From assembly GCF_001940565.1 (NCBI RefSeq), contig NZ_LTDM01000006.1, forward strand, positions 1-63,834: a DNA stretch of 63,834 nucleotides, read 5' to 3'. Source of the stretch: Tissierella creatinophila DSM 6911. GTDB taxonomy: Bacteria; Bacillota; Clostridia; Tissierellales; Tissierellaceae. A program made the position numbers and the translations under genes. The notes under the pieces were generated by a model. It saw only the letters and a program-made list of their open reading frames with translations. It had not been told where the DNA came from and did no database searches. Of this stretch, positions 27,838 through 36,082 are shown piece after piece (within the stretch, counting starts at the first letter, position 1; each line of letters starts with the position of its first letter).

Positions 27838-28263
27838 ATGAAATTTGGCCAAAAATTAAAGATTCTTAGAGAGGAACAAGGCCTGACACAAGATGATCTA
27901 GCAAAGATGGTTGGTATGTCATCTAAGACCATATCCAGGTATGAGTCTGGAGAATCAAATCCTAGGTATCCTAGAATTTATGATGATCTGGCAAAAGCTT
28001 TAAAAATTGATAAACTTGAACTTTTAAGTGATGAAGATGCCTTTGTCCTTTCTATCAAGGAAAAGTTTGGTTCTTATGATTCTAACTATGCTTCTGATTT
28101 AGTAAACGGTATGGTGGGTTTAATGGCTGGTGGGGATATAACTGATGCTGATAAAAGGGTAATCTTGGAAACTCTCCAAGAAGCTTTTATCATTTCTAAG
28201 AAAGAAAACAAGAAGTTTATACCTAAAAAATTTAGAGTAGTTGATGATGAAAATAAGGAATAG
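27838..28263 (+). CDS. XRE-family repressor (ImmR-like)
   Basis: About 141 residues, starting at the ATG at 27838 (AAGG eight bases upstream; an in-frame GTG at 27829 overlaps that site). An XRE helix-turn-helix fills residues 3-60: LREEQGLTQDDLAKMVGMSS then KTISRYESGESNP. The C-terminal half (about 75-140) may dimerise. It is followed by an ImmA-type metalloprotease, so it is the likely repressor binding the GACAGT/ACTGTC operators and is inactivated when ImmA cleaves it. Confidence 0.85.
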   Translation: MKFGQKLKILREEQGLTQDDLAKMVGMSSKTISRYESGESNPRYPRIYDDLAKALKIDKLELLSDEDAFVLSIKEKFGSYDSNYASDLVNGMVGLMAGGDITDADKRVILETLQEAFIISKKENKKFIPKKFRVVDDENKE

Positions 28264-28268
28264 ATATT

Positions 28269-28799
28269 ATGAAAAACAGGTATGGATTAATCTATGAAGA
28301 TGCCATGAAGTTAATTAAGAATCATAAAACCAGAGACCCTGAATTGATTTTAAAAAACAGAAATGTCAATCTACTACCATTTACTGGCGAGACCCATGCT
28401 TTAGGTATGTATGTAGTTATTAAGAGGAATCGCTTTGTTTTCTACAATCCTTCTATTGATGATAATTTTAAAAGAATGATGTTTGCCCATGAGCTAGGCC
28501 ATGATCTTTACCATCGGGCGGAAGCCAAGGAAGGACTATCAGAGTTTACTCTCTTTGACGTTAAGTCAAGCCTAGAGTATGAAGCTAATCTTTTTGCTTC
28601 CCACTTACTCCTAGATGAAAGTGAGATTATTGATTATGGGAAAATGGGCTATGACCTAGATCAAATCGCCCAGGTTATGAAAGTTAATATTAATCTTTTA
28701 CTCTTCAAGTTTTATGGAATGAATAAATTAGGATATGATTTTAATCTAGACCAATGTCTAAACAGGAAATTCTTTAAGGACATTGATGGTACAAAATAA
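28269..28799 (+). CDS. ImmA/IrrE-type metallopeptidase
   Basis: 176 residues. MMFAHELGHDLYHRAEAKE (about 74-92) holds the HExxH zinc motif of the ImmA/IrrE family, with a downstream Glu in LEYEANLFASHLLL (about 116-129) as the third ligand region. In ICEBs1-type elements ImmA cleaves ImmR and switches the element on after DNA damage or cell-cell signals. It starts 5 bases after the repressor gene. Confidence 0.9.
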   Translation: MKNRYGLIYEDAMKLIKNHKTRDPELILKNRNVNLLPFTGETHALGMYVVIKRNRFVFYNPSIDDNFKRMMFAHELGHDLYHRAEAKEGLSEFTLFDVKSSLEYEANLFASHLLLDESEIIDYGKMGYDLDQIAQVMKVNINLLLFKFYGMNKLGYDFNLDQCLNRKFFKDIDGTK

Positions 28800-28818
28800 G
28801 CTATAGGAGGTCAGTATA

Positions 28819-29322
28819 TTGATAGGATTATTTATAGGTATATGTTTAATAATATTAGTGCTTTTTATAAAACTTTATAAGAATATTACCTTGCTTTCCT
28901 TCAAAACAATGGCATTTGGAATTGACTTTTTTGTTATCCTATTTTATACAATATATTTCTTCCATCCTAATGTGGCTGCAAAACTTGTAGAAGGAAAGCT
29001 ACAGTATTTACTTGATGCAGGTGCTGGAATCCTTGCAGTAATTCTCTATGGACTTTTGATTCTATTTATCAATGATGCTTTCCCTAGAATAAGCAATATA
29101 CTTAATTTAATTATTACATTTATAGGTGTTGGCATAGCACTACCTTTTACAATTGGACTTCTAACCCCTGTAATTCAAATTTTCAATAACGGCTTTACAT
29201 TCAATGGAGATATTATTTTATCCCAGAACCATATGCTTAATCTTTTTCTGAAATATATTATTTTGGGAATTATTGCTCTTCCAATATGGAGATATAGGAT
29301 GAATAAGCTTGAAGAATTTTAA
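28819..29322 (+). CDS. Membrane protein of unknown function
   Basis: 167 residues starting with TTG after AGGAGG. Four or five membrane helices (about 3-21, 29-47, 68-86, 92-120, 145-160). It is third in the immR-immA transcript. I recognise no family; the position suggests an element-borne membrane protein, for example immunity or exclusion, but nothing in the sequence proves this. Confidence 0.55.
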   Translation: MIGLFIGICLIILVLFIKLYKNITLLSFKTMAFGIDFFVILFYTIYFFHPNVAAKLVEGKLQYLLDAGAGILAVILYGLLILFINDAFPRISNILNLIITFIGVGIALPFTIGLLTPVIQIFNNGFTFNGDIILSQNHMLNLFLKYIILGIIALPIWRYRMNKLEEF

Positions 29323-29574
29323 TATAAATAGGCAAATAAAAAGCGACTACTCTAAGAAAGGTTTTCTTAAAGAAATCTCTTTATTTTTTATCCTTATCAT
29401 TATGCCAAAATTGATTGGAAGAGACAATTTTAATATCTTAATAAGCCCATGCTTATTAAAGACTAATAAAGGCTTTACTATTATTTTCTGGTCATTCTAT
29501 TCTTTTCTTGTTAGTTGCATATAAAATAAATTATGCGACATAGTTATTTTTTGTTTATTTATGTGTATTAAGAT

Positions 29575-30060
29575 TTATATATTAACCTCATTTATTCCTA
29601 TTTCAGTCAAATCGATAAATTCTAGTTCCATTTCCGCTTCTGCTTTCGAAGGATAAAAGGTGATTTTATCATAAGGTTTCAAGTTGTTTTGCCATGATTC
29701 TATATTACTTAGAAAATCTGCTCCATTTTCAGAAATTATAAAGCACTCTAAGTCTTTATTGATATAACAAATTGTTGCATCACTTTCTAAGTCACATGGT
29801 TGACCAACGGTTCCAATAAATCCACCTCTACTATCTTTCGCCATAATATCTACTCGTGGAACAGTATAAAATTCTAAATGTGGTGGAATACAGTCATCAA
29901 ATATAAATTGAATATCATAATCGTTAGCATATCTCTGATACTCATCATTTCTGTCATTAACATTCATAGAATAAATTGTTGTACCTGCTGTTATAATCTC
30001 AGCATCTTCTAAAAATACTGCTCCAGTAAATTCTGTCCTATCCAGATAAATTTTTCGCAT
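29575..30060 (-). CDS. Soluble protein of unknown function
   Basis: 161 residues with a clear GGAGG ribosome site. Acidic and without membrane helices or a signal peptide. No catalytic motif stands out; the mix of short strands and an acidic profile resembles small immunity-type proteins, but this is only a guess. It stands alone, convergent with the gene on its left. Confidence 0.5.
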   Translation of the reverse strand: MRKIYLDRTEFTGAVFLEDAEIITAGTTIYSMNVNDRNDEYQRYANDYDIQFIFDDCIPPHLEFYTVPRVDIMAKDSRGGFIGTVGQPCDLESDATICYINKDLECFIISENGADFLSNIESWQNNLKPYDKITFYPSKAEAEMELEFIDLTEIGINEVNI

Positions 30061-30380
30061 CTTTAACCTCCATCAAACCTATATATATGCAGATATAGAT
30101 ATTATTTTAATGTCACACTTTTCTACAAATCTTTATCTCTAGTATATAATTCACTCACTATTTTATCAACCAAATTTAGCCAATTATCCCTCAAATGTCT
30201 CTGTTTATCGAATGTCATATGTTGTCATCTATCAAAACTATCTACATATAGTTATAATTGTGTATAGTTTAGAACTAAAATATGCCCTATTTTTTAATTA
30301 ACAGGAGCATCCCTGAATAATACTGAACTCACCACATCATAATACCCATATATTAATGGACATGTTTCCAAGTATAATAG

Positions 30381-30411
30381 GACATTGAATGTCATCCGTA
30401 CATTCAATGTC
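30381..30411. terminator. Hairpin after rlmD-like remnant A
   Basis: GACATTGAATGT (30381-30392) and ACATTCAATGTC (30400-30411) form a perfect 12-bp stem with loop CATCCGT. A very similar hairpin follows remnant B at 31904-31944, so the hairpin seems to have been copied together with the gene end. Confidence 0.6.
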
Positions 30412-30445
30412 TCATATTCTCTCAAAGCATTGATATTACTAAATT

Positions 30446-30541
30446 TTACTGTTCCTCTAGTTTCACCATAACCTCACAATGGGCTGGGGTGACAATAAAG
30501 ATGTCGTAGGAAGATACTACTCCCTTGGTGGTAAAGTGCAT
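30446..30541 (-). pseudogene. Remnant A of an rlmD-like 3' end
   Basis: The last 31 codons read MHFTTKGVVSSYDIFIVTPA then HCEVMVKLEEQ. The block DIF..TP-HCEV-VKL resembles the C-terminal VDMFPHTxHVExVVxL of 23S rRNA uracil-C5-methyltransferase RlmD, with changes. A stop codon lies directly upstream in the frame. It is followed by a hairpin like the one after remnant B. The 3' end of rlmD is a known integration site for elements. Confidence 0.4.
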
Positions 30542-30651
30542 ATTTAAATATATAGCATCTTATGACATTTTATATTCCAATTAATCTTTTTATAAAAAAA
30601 GAGACAAAATCTATAGTCTTATCTCCTTTGCAAATTCTCCATTATATGATA

Positions 30652-30873
30652 CTACATTAAATTTACTTTCTTCTCAAACTCCTCATAACTATCTACAAAG
30701 TGATATGGCTCATATTCACCATAGGCTGAAGGTCTAGTTATGGTAACTAATTGAATATCATATCCTATCTTTTCCTGGAATTCATCAACAAAGTAAGCTA
30801 GCTCCTTACCCCTAACAGTCTTAAGTGCAATACTCCCTGATTCATTAACCTTTTTTGCAATTAGATAACACAT
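30652..30873 (-). CDS. DUF6718-like small protein
   Basis: 73 residues. MCYLIAKKV at the start and VTITRPSAYGEYEPYHFVDS (about 43-62) recall the DUF6718 family, small proteins of unknown function in Firmicutes genomes and elements. A strong AGGAGG precedes the ATG. Confidence 0.6.
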   Translation of the reverse strand: MCYLIAKKVNESGSIALKTVRGKELAYFVDEFQEKIGYDIQLVTITRPSAYGEYEPYHFVDSYEEFEKKVNLM

Positions 30874-31073
30874 ACCTTAACACCTCCTCAAATTCCTTTC
30901 TTGATTCACCTATCTACCAATTATAGTTATTCTGATTTTATAATATTATCATTTATTTCTCAACCCTCTCCATACTATTTTAGTCATACAAATGGAGAAG
31001 GTTATTTGGTCTTGCCTGACCTAAACTTCCATACTATTATTTATTAATATAAATTTTTGATAATTTTATTTTG

Positions 31074-31295
31074 CTACTTCTTCCACCCTCTTAATTTACC
31101 AAAATTCTTTAATATACTTCTTTTCCATTTTTTAAATTTTGTTATATCATGATTGGTTTCATATATTCCAAATATTAATAAAGATATACCTATTCCTACT
31201 ATAAAGCATACGATAGCATCTGGAATTACTATAAATTGTTTGGCACCTATGGTCAAACCATTTAGTAATAAACCCCATCTTATATATTCATTCAT
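31074..31295 (-). CDS. Small membrane protein, unknown function
   Basis: About 73 residues from the ATG at 31295 (GAAGG upstream; a GTG five codons earlier is less likely). Two hydrophobic segments (about 5-22 and 24-43) are followed by a basic tail, KFKKWKRSILKNFGKLRGWK. It lies downstream of an HTH/membrane-protein pair. No family recognised. Confidence 0.45.
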   Translation of the reverse strand: MNEYIRWGLLLNGLTIGAKQFIVIPDAIVCFIVGIGISLLIFGIYETNHDITKFKKWKRSILKNFGKLRGWKK

Positions 31296-31408
31296 CTTAC
31301 CTTCTTTCACCTAACATCATCCTCCTTATAAATTATTCCGATAATATAACTTAAATAATCCTTTAACTATCGCTACAAATAAAGTAGCTCCTAGCAAGGT
31401 AAAAAAGA

Positions 31409-31588
31409 CTACTTTATTAAAATACTAAAACTACTAAGGGCACCACCATGAAAATTTATAATATCATTTGAAGGTCTGGATAACTTATCTTGGTTTAAAA
31501 ATAAGATTAAATAAATAGATATCATGCTAACAAATAATATTATTAAAAATATTGTCCTATTACGAATCTTTGCTTTAAATTTATTCAT
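31409..31588 (-). CDS. Small single-helix membrane protein next to HTH regulator
   Basis: About 59 residues. Its ATG overlaps the stop of the HTH gene, with GGAGG upstream. One membrane helix (about 12-31, IFLIILFVSMISIYLILFL) follows a basic N-terminus. Small membrane proteins coupled to YozG/XRE regulators are common in Firmicutes; the function is unknown. Confidence 0.55.
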   Translation of the reverse strand: MNKFKAKIRNRTIFLIILFVSMISIYLILFLNQDKLSRPSNDIINFHGGALSSFSILIK

Positions 31589-31796
31589 TCCATACCTCCT
31601 CCACTTCTGAAAAGTCAAATATCTCCTCTATGGTCATATTAAAATATCTTGCAACCTTGTATGCTAAAATTAAAGACGCTGTATATTTTTCTCCCTCTAT
31701 AGATGTAATTGTTTGTCGAGTCACGCCTACTGCTAAGGCAAGTTCTTCTTGGGTGATTCTATTTTTTTGTCTTAACTCTTTTATTCTTGTTTTCAA
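31581..31796 (-). CDS. XRE-family (YozG-like) regulator
   Basis: About 71 residues starting with TTG after GGAGGGTGGG. KTRIKELRQKNRITQEELAL then AVGVTRQTITSIEGEKY forms the HTH, and MTIEEIFDF is the usual C-terminal end of this short family. It is transcribed from a near-consensus promoter just upstream (31835-31863) and is coupled to the small membrane protein, probably autoregulated. Confidence 0.85.
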   Translation of the reverse strand: MKTRIKELRQKNRITQEELALAVGVTRQTITSIEGEKYTASLILAYKVARYFNMTIEEIFDFSEVEEVWNE

Positions 31797-31834
31797 TACC
31801 CACCCTCCTTTTGTATAGTTCACCTTGCATTTTG

Positions 31835-31863
31835 AGTATAGTATGCTTTGCATATAATGTCAA
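31835..31863 (-). promoter_or_regulatory. Promoter of the XRE/membrane-protein pair
   Basis: Minus strand: TTGACA (plus 31858-31863), 17 bases, TATACT (plus 31835-31840). AGTATAC-type half sites on both sides (GAGTATAGTATGC and AAGTATACTTTG on the plus strand) are likely operators for the XRE protein. Confidence 0.75.
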
Positions 31864-31903
31864 GTATACTTTGTAAATTTATCTTTGAATGTTCCCTAGT
31901 ACA

Positions 31904-31944
31904 AAAAAGACATTGAATGCCATCTGTCCATTCAACGTCTTTTT
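31904..31944. terminator. Hairpin after rlmD-like remnant B
   Basis: AAAAAGACATTGAATG (31904-31919) pairs with CATTCAACGTCTTTTT (31929-31944) with one G-T type mismatch and a 9-base loop. A T-run on either strand makes it a bidirectional terminator. It is a near copy of 30381-30411. Confidence 0.8.
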
Positions 31945-31949
31945 ACCTG

Positions 31950-32162
31950 TCAAATCATTGGTATAACTGGATTTTGTAGCTTTTTAATCTTTACAATTAC
32001 TTCAACGTGGCTTGAGAGGACAGAATGAATGTCTTTCGAACTGTCTGTTCTCGGAAACATATCCACAGCATTTTTATTGCTATCGGTATGTGGAAACATA
32101 TCGACATAAAAATATGCAGACATTTTCTCAGTATTTTGCCTGAAACAATCTTTCTCATCTTT
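31950..32162 (-). pseudogene. Remnant B of an rlmD-like 3' end, with repeated motif
   Basis: The last 70 codons before a TGA contain YVDMFPHTDSNKNA followed by VDMFPRTDSSKDIH and then HVEVIVKIKKLQ. VDMFPHT...HVExVV is the signature C-terminus of RlmD (23S rRNA m5U methyltransferase). Here VDMFP occurs twice, 13 residues apart, as if one end had been joined to another. The frame is stopped by TAA just upstream and no methyltransferase domain is present. Confidence 0.55.
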
Positions 32163-32348
32163 TTATTGGAGAAATTCCTATCTAAATATTTTTCTTCACC
32201 AGTTTGCACAATCGTTTCACATAAGGATGCTTTTAAAATCTATAAAGCAAGAAAAAATAGAGTTTCCTATACTATTTGCATTTAACATTAGTTTTGTGTG
32301 GCTATCGTCATTAAAAAGTATTTACCAGCCTTTTCATTTACAATAACT

Positions 32349-33440
32349 TTACTTGTTTTTAGTACATTTCGATACACCCAAATCATCAAAAGTCATTTCA
32401 AATTGAATATTAAATTCTAGACTACTCCATTTATCTTTCCATGTATCTCCGTTGAATGGTTTTTGTGTTAAGGTTTTTGTATAACGACCAATACCTAGAC
32501 AATCGCTATTAGCCTTTTGAAGTTTATTGACCAATTCTTTTGCTTCTTGCTCCAAGGAAGATTGAATTCTATCTTCCAGTTTCAGATAATTCTCATGTAT
32601 ATCAGATTTCATCCCGTCTTTGTATTCTCCGAGGTGAGACGATAATTTTACAGATACATTAACATCATTATAAGAATTTGAAAAGTCTATCTTTGTGGTA
32701 GTTTTTGTGTTTAATAAAATTATGTCACATATGGTGATAGGTAGCACTTTATGATATTTTACTAAGGGGTGTAAAAGCCTAAAAATGCGTTCTTCTTTAA
32801 GTGTCAAAGTATCTGTCAATGCATCATTGTTAAATACTGCAATACCTGAGTAAACCAATTTATTATTTTCTATTTTGTAGAAGGGCAGATAAGGGTCTTC
32901 ATATGTAGAATAGTAACTCTTTAGAAAGTAATGCAGGTTTTGTGTTAAGATTTCTCCTTGAGATTCATTAAAATTCATTTTTTCATAGAGAAATATATCT
33001 ATATTTTCCTTAAGTGTAGTATTTAAAAAACTTTCCATATCACCTTCCACTACTGCTAAATAAAGTCTCTGAGAAATGGAAGGGTCCCTAAAAAAAGTAT
33101 TGATAACATCAAAAAGTCCCTGTTCTGCTAATTTCTTATCGATAAAAACTATCCTCAATTGACCAGTTTTTACTTCTCTAAAATAGTTTGCATTTAATTT
33201 CAATATTGCACCTGTCAAGGTTCTGTCTTCTGATTTTATAATTTTCCTTTCTTCTTTTTTTATAGGAGGTACAATTGTAGTGACCTCTATATTGTCGTCA
33301 TCAGTTGGTCGAATATAAAATAAAACCGAAGGTGCTATATTCTCAATGTAATTTTTGTTAGGTATCCTATGTTTTGTACAACCGGTCAAAAATAAACACA
33401 CTAACATAGTAAATATAAAATATCGCTTTAAGAATGACAT
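32349..33440 (-). CDS. Spore germination lipoprotein, Ger(x)C family
   Basis: 363 residues, normal for GerC/GerKC. The N-terminus is a lipoprotein signal with the lipobox LTGC (Cys about 21). TLTGAILKLNANYFREVKTG, LAVVEGDMESFLN and the C-terminal domain (SVKLSSHLGEYKDG...EQEAKELVNKLQKANSDCLGIG in pieces) are typical. It is the C subunit of a GerA-type germinant receptor in the spore inner membrane. Its start overlaps the gerB stop. Confidence 0.9.
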   Translation of the reverse strand: MSFLKRYFIFTMLVCLFLTGCTKHRIPNKNYIENIAPSVLFYIRPTDDDNIEVTTIVPPIKKEERKIIKSEDRTLTGAILKLNANYFREVKTGQLRIVFIDKKLAEQGLFDVINTFFRDPSISQRLYLAVVEGDMESFLNTTLKENIDIFLYEKMNFNESQGEILTQNLHYFLKSYYSTYEDPYLPFYKIENNKLVYSGIAVFNNDALTDTLTLKEERIFRLLHPLVKYHKVLPITICDIILLNTKTTTKIDFSNSYNDVNVSVKLSSHLGEYKDGMKSDIHENYLKLEDRIQSSLEQEAKELVNKLQKANSDCLGIGRYTKTLTQKPFNGDTWKDKWSSLEFNIQFEMTFDDLGVSKCTKNK

Positions 33441-34585
33441 TATTTTACCCTCCCGGACTTAGCTAAAATTGCAATGAATATTATAGCTGGGATTGAAGTG
33501 TAAGTAAATACAGATAAGTATAATAGAACATTGCCCCAAAAGAGTGCTTGGATTTCAGTTGTAAAAAGCTTTAAAATAAAAAAAATACAGGCGAATGTAA
33601 AAATAGAGCTTATCATAAAAAATGTAAGTGTGGTTTCTTTTGGTATTTTCTTGCTTCCCGTAATATAAACAATAGCCTTAAAAGAAGAAAGTAGAATTAC
33701 AGCAAGGGAAAGAGTAAAATTTACCATAAGAACCGGCAGGGTAATCATTTCAATTCTTTGTATGGATTTAAATTGCAAAAAGTTGATCATATTAATATAA
33801 CTATGTTGAACATAAGGTAAAAAATCGGATCCATAAAAGATAAATGTACCAAGAAAAAAAGCTACATACTCGATAATAGATATTAAATTTCCAATAAACA
33901 TGGATTTGTGAATGTTTACATCAGAACGAATATACGGTCCAATTAAAATAAGACATTCAGGACCGCTAAAGAACCCCCATATTAACAGCATAGAGTTAAG
34001 AAAATTAGAATTAAATACATTTCCAAACAACGGAAATATATCTTGAATGCTAACAAAAGTATTAAACATTAATAGTATGTACAACAATAAAATCCCAATA
34101 GAAAAAACAAATGCAATAACTGAAAATTTCAAAGCATTTGCAAAACCTTTACTTGCCAAATAGACGATTGAAATGATTAAAACAAGTACTAGAGTTAGTT
34201 TCGGGTGTTGTGTCATAAGATATTTGTGTAGTAGATAAACATAGTAGGAACTAGCAATAATGAATTTTATGAGCATAAAACACAACCAAACAAACAAAAA
34301 GATTCTAGTAAATACATTTCCAAACAAGTCAAATATACCGATAACACCCTTTTTTCCCATGTTACTTGAAAGCCATCTAGACAATATGTAAATGTAAAGT
34401 TGAGAAATCACCCCGCCAAGAATAATAAGCCATACCATATGAGGATATTGTAATCTTTCAGTTGAAAATATAATAAAATGAATTATTTGCAATCTATTTG
34501 TCAGTAAGGCAAGCATAACAGAATCAATTTTATGCTTGCTTGAAAAATAAGATTTATTTGAATTGATAATATTAACCCTATCCAT
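33440..34585 (-). CDS. Spore germination permease, GerB/GerAB family
   Basis: 381 residues with about ten membrane helices and an APC-like fold (pfam Spore_permease). It is the B subunit, thought to bind the germinant. It starts directly after the gerA stop codon, with AAAGGAG upstream. Confidence 0.9.
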   Translation of the reverse strand: MDRVNIINSNKSYFSSKHKIDSVMLALLTNRLQIIHFIIFSTERLQYPHMVWLIILGGVISQLYIYILSRWLSSNMGKKGVIGIFDLFGNVFTRIFLFVWLCFMLIKFIIASSYYVYLLHKYLMTQHPKLTLVLVLIISIVYLASKGFANALKFSVIAFVFSIGILLLYILLMFNTFVSIQDIFPLFGNVFNSNFLNSMLLIWGFFSGPECLILIGPYIRSDVNIHKSMFIGNLISIIEYVAFFLGTFIFYGSDFLPYVQHSYINMINFLQFKSIQRIEMITLPVLMVNFTLSLAVILLSSFKAIVYITGSKKIPKETTLTFFMISSIFTFACIFFILKLFTTEIQALFWGNVLLYLSVFTYTSIPAIIFIAILAKSGRVK

Positions 34586-36076
34586 CTATTTTATGTTCTC
34601 CTTTCGTCTAGAGGTTCTATTTTTATTTTGTGTATGCAGATATTCTGGTCTTGTTTTCATATATTGTATAGGTGAACGAATAATAATATCCTTCCAGTCT
34701 TTTGAATAAAAGGGGGCTAGGGGAGCAATATAAGAGCGATCTAAAGAAGTAAGTGAATTCAAGTGAATTCCTAGAAAGAGTAATCCAAGAATGATACCAA
34801 AAGACCCCCACAAGCCAGCTAATCCAATAAATATGAATTGGATTAGTTTACTAGAGTTTGTCATTAAATAGTTAGGAACAAGAAACGAAGCCAATCCGGA
34901 AATAGCTATGCAAACAACCAGAACAGGACCAGCGATTCCACTGTCTATTGCAGCTTGACCTATTACTATACCCCCAACGACTCCAAGACTTGGTGCTATT
35001 TTTGAAGGCATTCTTAAACTACCCTCTTTTAGAATTTCTAGTGTTAAAGTCATTAGAAAAGCTTCAATCACTGGGTTAAATGGCACATCACTCCGGTAGG
35101 TTAGTACGATTATCAATGATTGGAGCGAAAGCATCTCATAATTATACGTAGTTATTGCTACGTAAGCTGGAACTAATAACAAAGTAATTAAAAAAGCAAT
35201 AAACCGAATAGTTCTTAAAAAAGAGCCTACTAGCCACCGATGTACATAGTCTTCTGGAGATTGAAATAATTCAAAAAAAGTTATAGGTGCAGCTATAACA
35301 AAAGGAGTTCCGTCCAAGATAAGTGATATCTTACCTGATGAAAGAGCTGAAACAATAACATCAGGTCTATCACTTAACTGGTATTGCGGAAAGAGGCTGT
35401 TTTTATTATCATCTAAAAATGAAGTTATGTCAGACGTATTTAAAAAAACATCATAATCGATATTTCTAATTTTTTCTTCCATTGTTATTAATATTTCAGA
35501 ATCTACTAGACCATCTATATAAATTAAATAAAGCTTTGTTTTACTCATAGAACCTATTGTAAAGTCTTTGCATTTTAATTGTGCAATAGGTAGTCTTCTT
35601 CGAATAAGTGTTATATTTTGATCAATTTGTTCAACAAAGCTATCATTTGGCCCATATAAAATGCTTTCCTGCTGAGATGTATCAATAGAACGACTCAAAT
35701 CCTTAGGAATTACTATACTCCAATACTTTTCTTGGACTATATCTTCAATCAATATTGAGCCAGTTAGTAAATTCTCCATTGCCTTATGTAAAGTATCTAT
35801 TTCTGTTACTTCAATAGAACCAATGCTTAAAGGGACACTGCCTTTGTTTCCGTGTAATAATGGCAAAATCACAGTTAAATTTAATTGGTCAACATTGATT
35901 AAGGATTTTAAAAAGTGAAGAGTATATTCGTTACCACCAGGTGTGTTTAAATTTATCTTGTTGAAATCAGCCATGTTAGAAAACAGGTTTTCTATTGTTT
36001 CAGCTGATAGATTCTCGGTGACGCTATCTGAAGTTGATTTTTTATTTGAACTTGAACTATTTCTTCTAAAAATCAT
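34586..36076 (-). CDS. Spore germination protein, GerA family
   Basis: About 496 residues. The soluble N-terminal part (1-280) is followed by five or so membrane helices. The family signature PFNPVIEAFLMTLTLEILKE with GSLRMP follows at about 340-365. It is the A subunit of the germinant receptor. The start is the ATG at 36076 with AGGAG nine bases upstream; a TTG two codons earlier is too close. First gene of a three-gene A-B-C operon; no clear forespore promoter was recognised. Confidence 0.93.
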   Translation of the reverse strand: MIFRRNSSSSNKKSTSDSVTENLSAETIENLFSNMADFNKINLNTPGGNEYTLHFLKSLINVDQLNLTVILPLLHGNKGSVPLSIGSIEVTEIDTLHKAMENLLTGSILIEDIVQEKYWSIVIPKDLSRSIDTSQQESILYGPNDSFVEQIDQNITLIRRRLPIAQLKCKDFTIGSMSKTKLYLIYIDGLVDSEILITMEEKIRNIDYDVFLNTSDITSFLDDNKNSLFPQYQLSDRPDVIVSALSSGKISLILDGTPFVIAAPITFFELFQSPEDYVHRWLVGSFLRTIRFIAFLITLLLVPAYVAITTYNYEMLSLQSLIIVLTYRSDVPFNPVIEAFLMTLTLEILKEGSLRMPSKIAPSLGVVGGIVIGQAAIDSGIAGPVLVVCIAISGLASFLVPNYLMTNSSKLIQFIFIGLAGLWGSFGIILGLLFLGIHLNSLTSLDRSYIAPLAPFYSKDWKDIIIRSPIQYMKTRPEYLHTQNKNRTSRRKENIK

Positions 36077-36082
36077 TTTCAA

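Larger units (their letters stand above)
30061..30651. other. Non-coding stretch with an rlmD-like remnant
   Basis: About 590 bases with no intact gene. It holds the hairpin at 30381-30411 and a 31-residue coding remnant at 30446-30541 (see those entries). The rest shows no supported feature. Confidence 0.5.
31854..32348. other. Stretch holding promoter, hairpin and rlmD-like remnant
   Basis: About 495 bases without an intact gene. It holds the XRE promoter, the hairpin at 31904-31944 and rlmD-like remnant B at 31950-32162. Between 32163 and the end of the gerC gene nothing else is supported. Confidence 0.5.

Noticed and set aside
29309-29524. Plus-strand 71-codon frame after the membrane protein
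   Set aside because: Starts with a TTG inside the end of the preceding gene, without its own ribosome site, and has no recognisable pattern; most likely chance.
31997-32209. Minus-strand 70-codon frame over rlmD-like remnant B
   Set aside because: Lies in a different frame from the RlmD-like motif and has no ribosome site; it is a shadow of the remnant.
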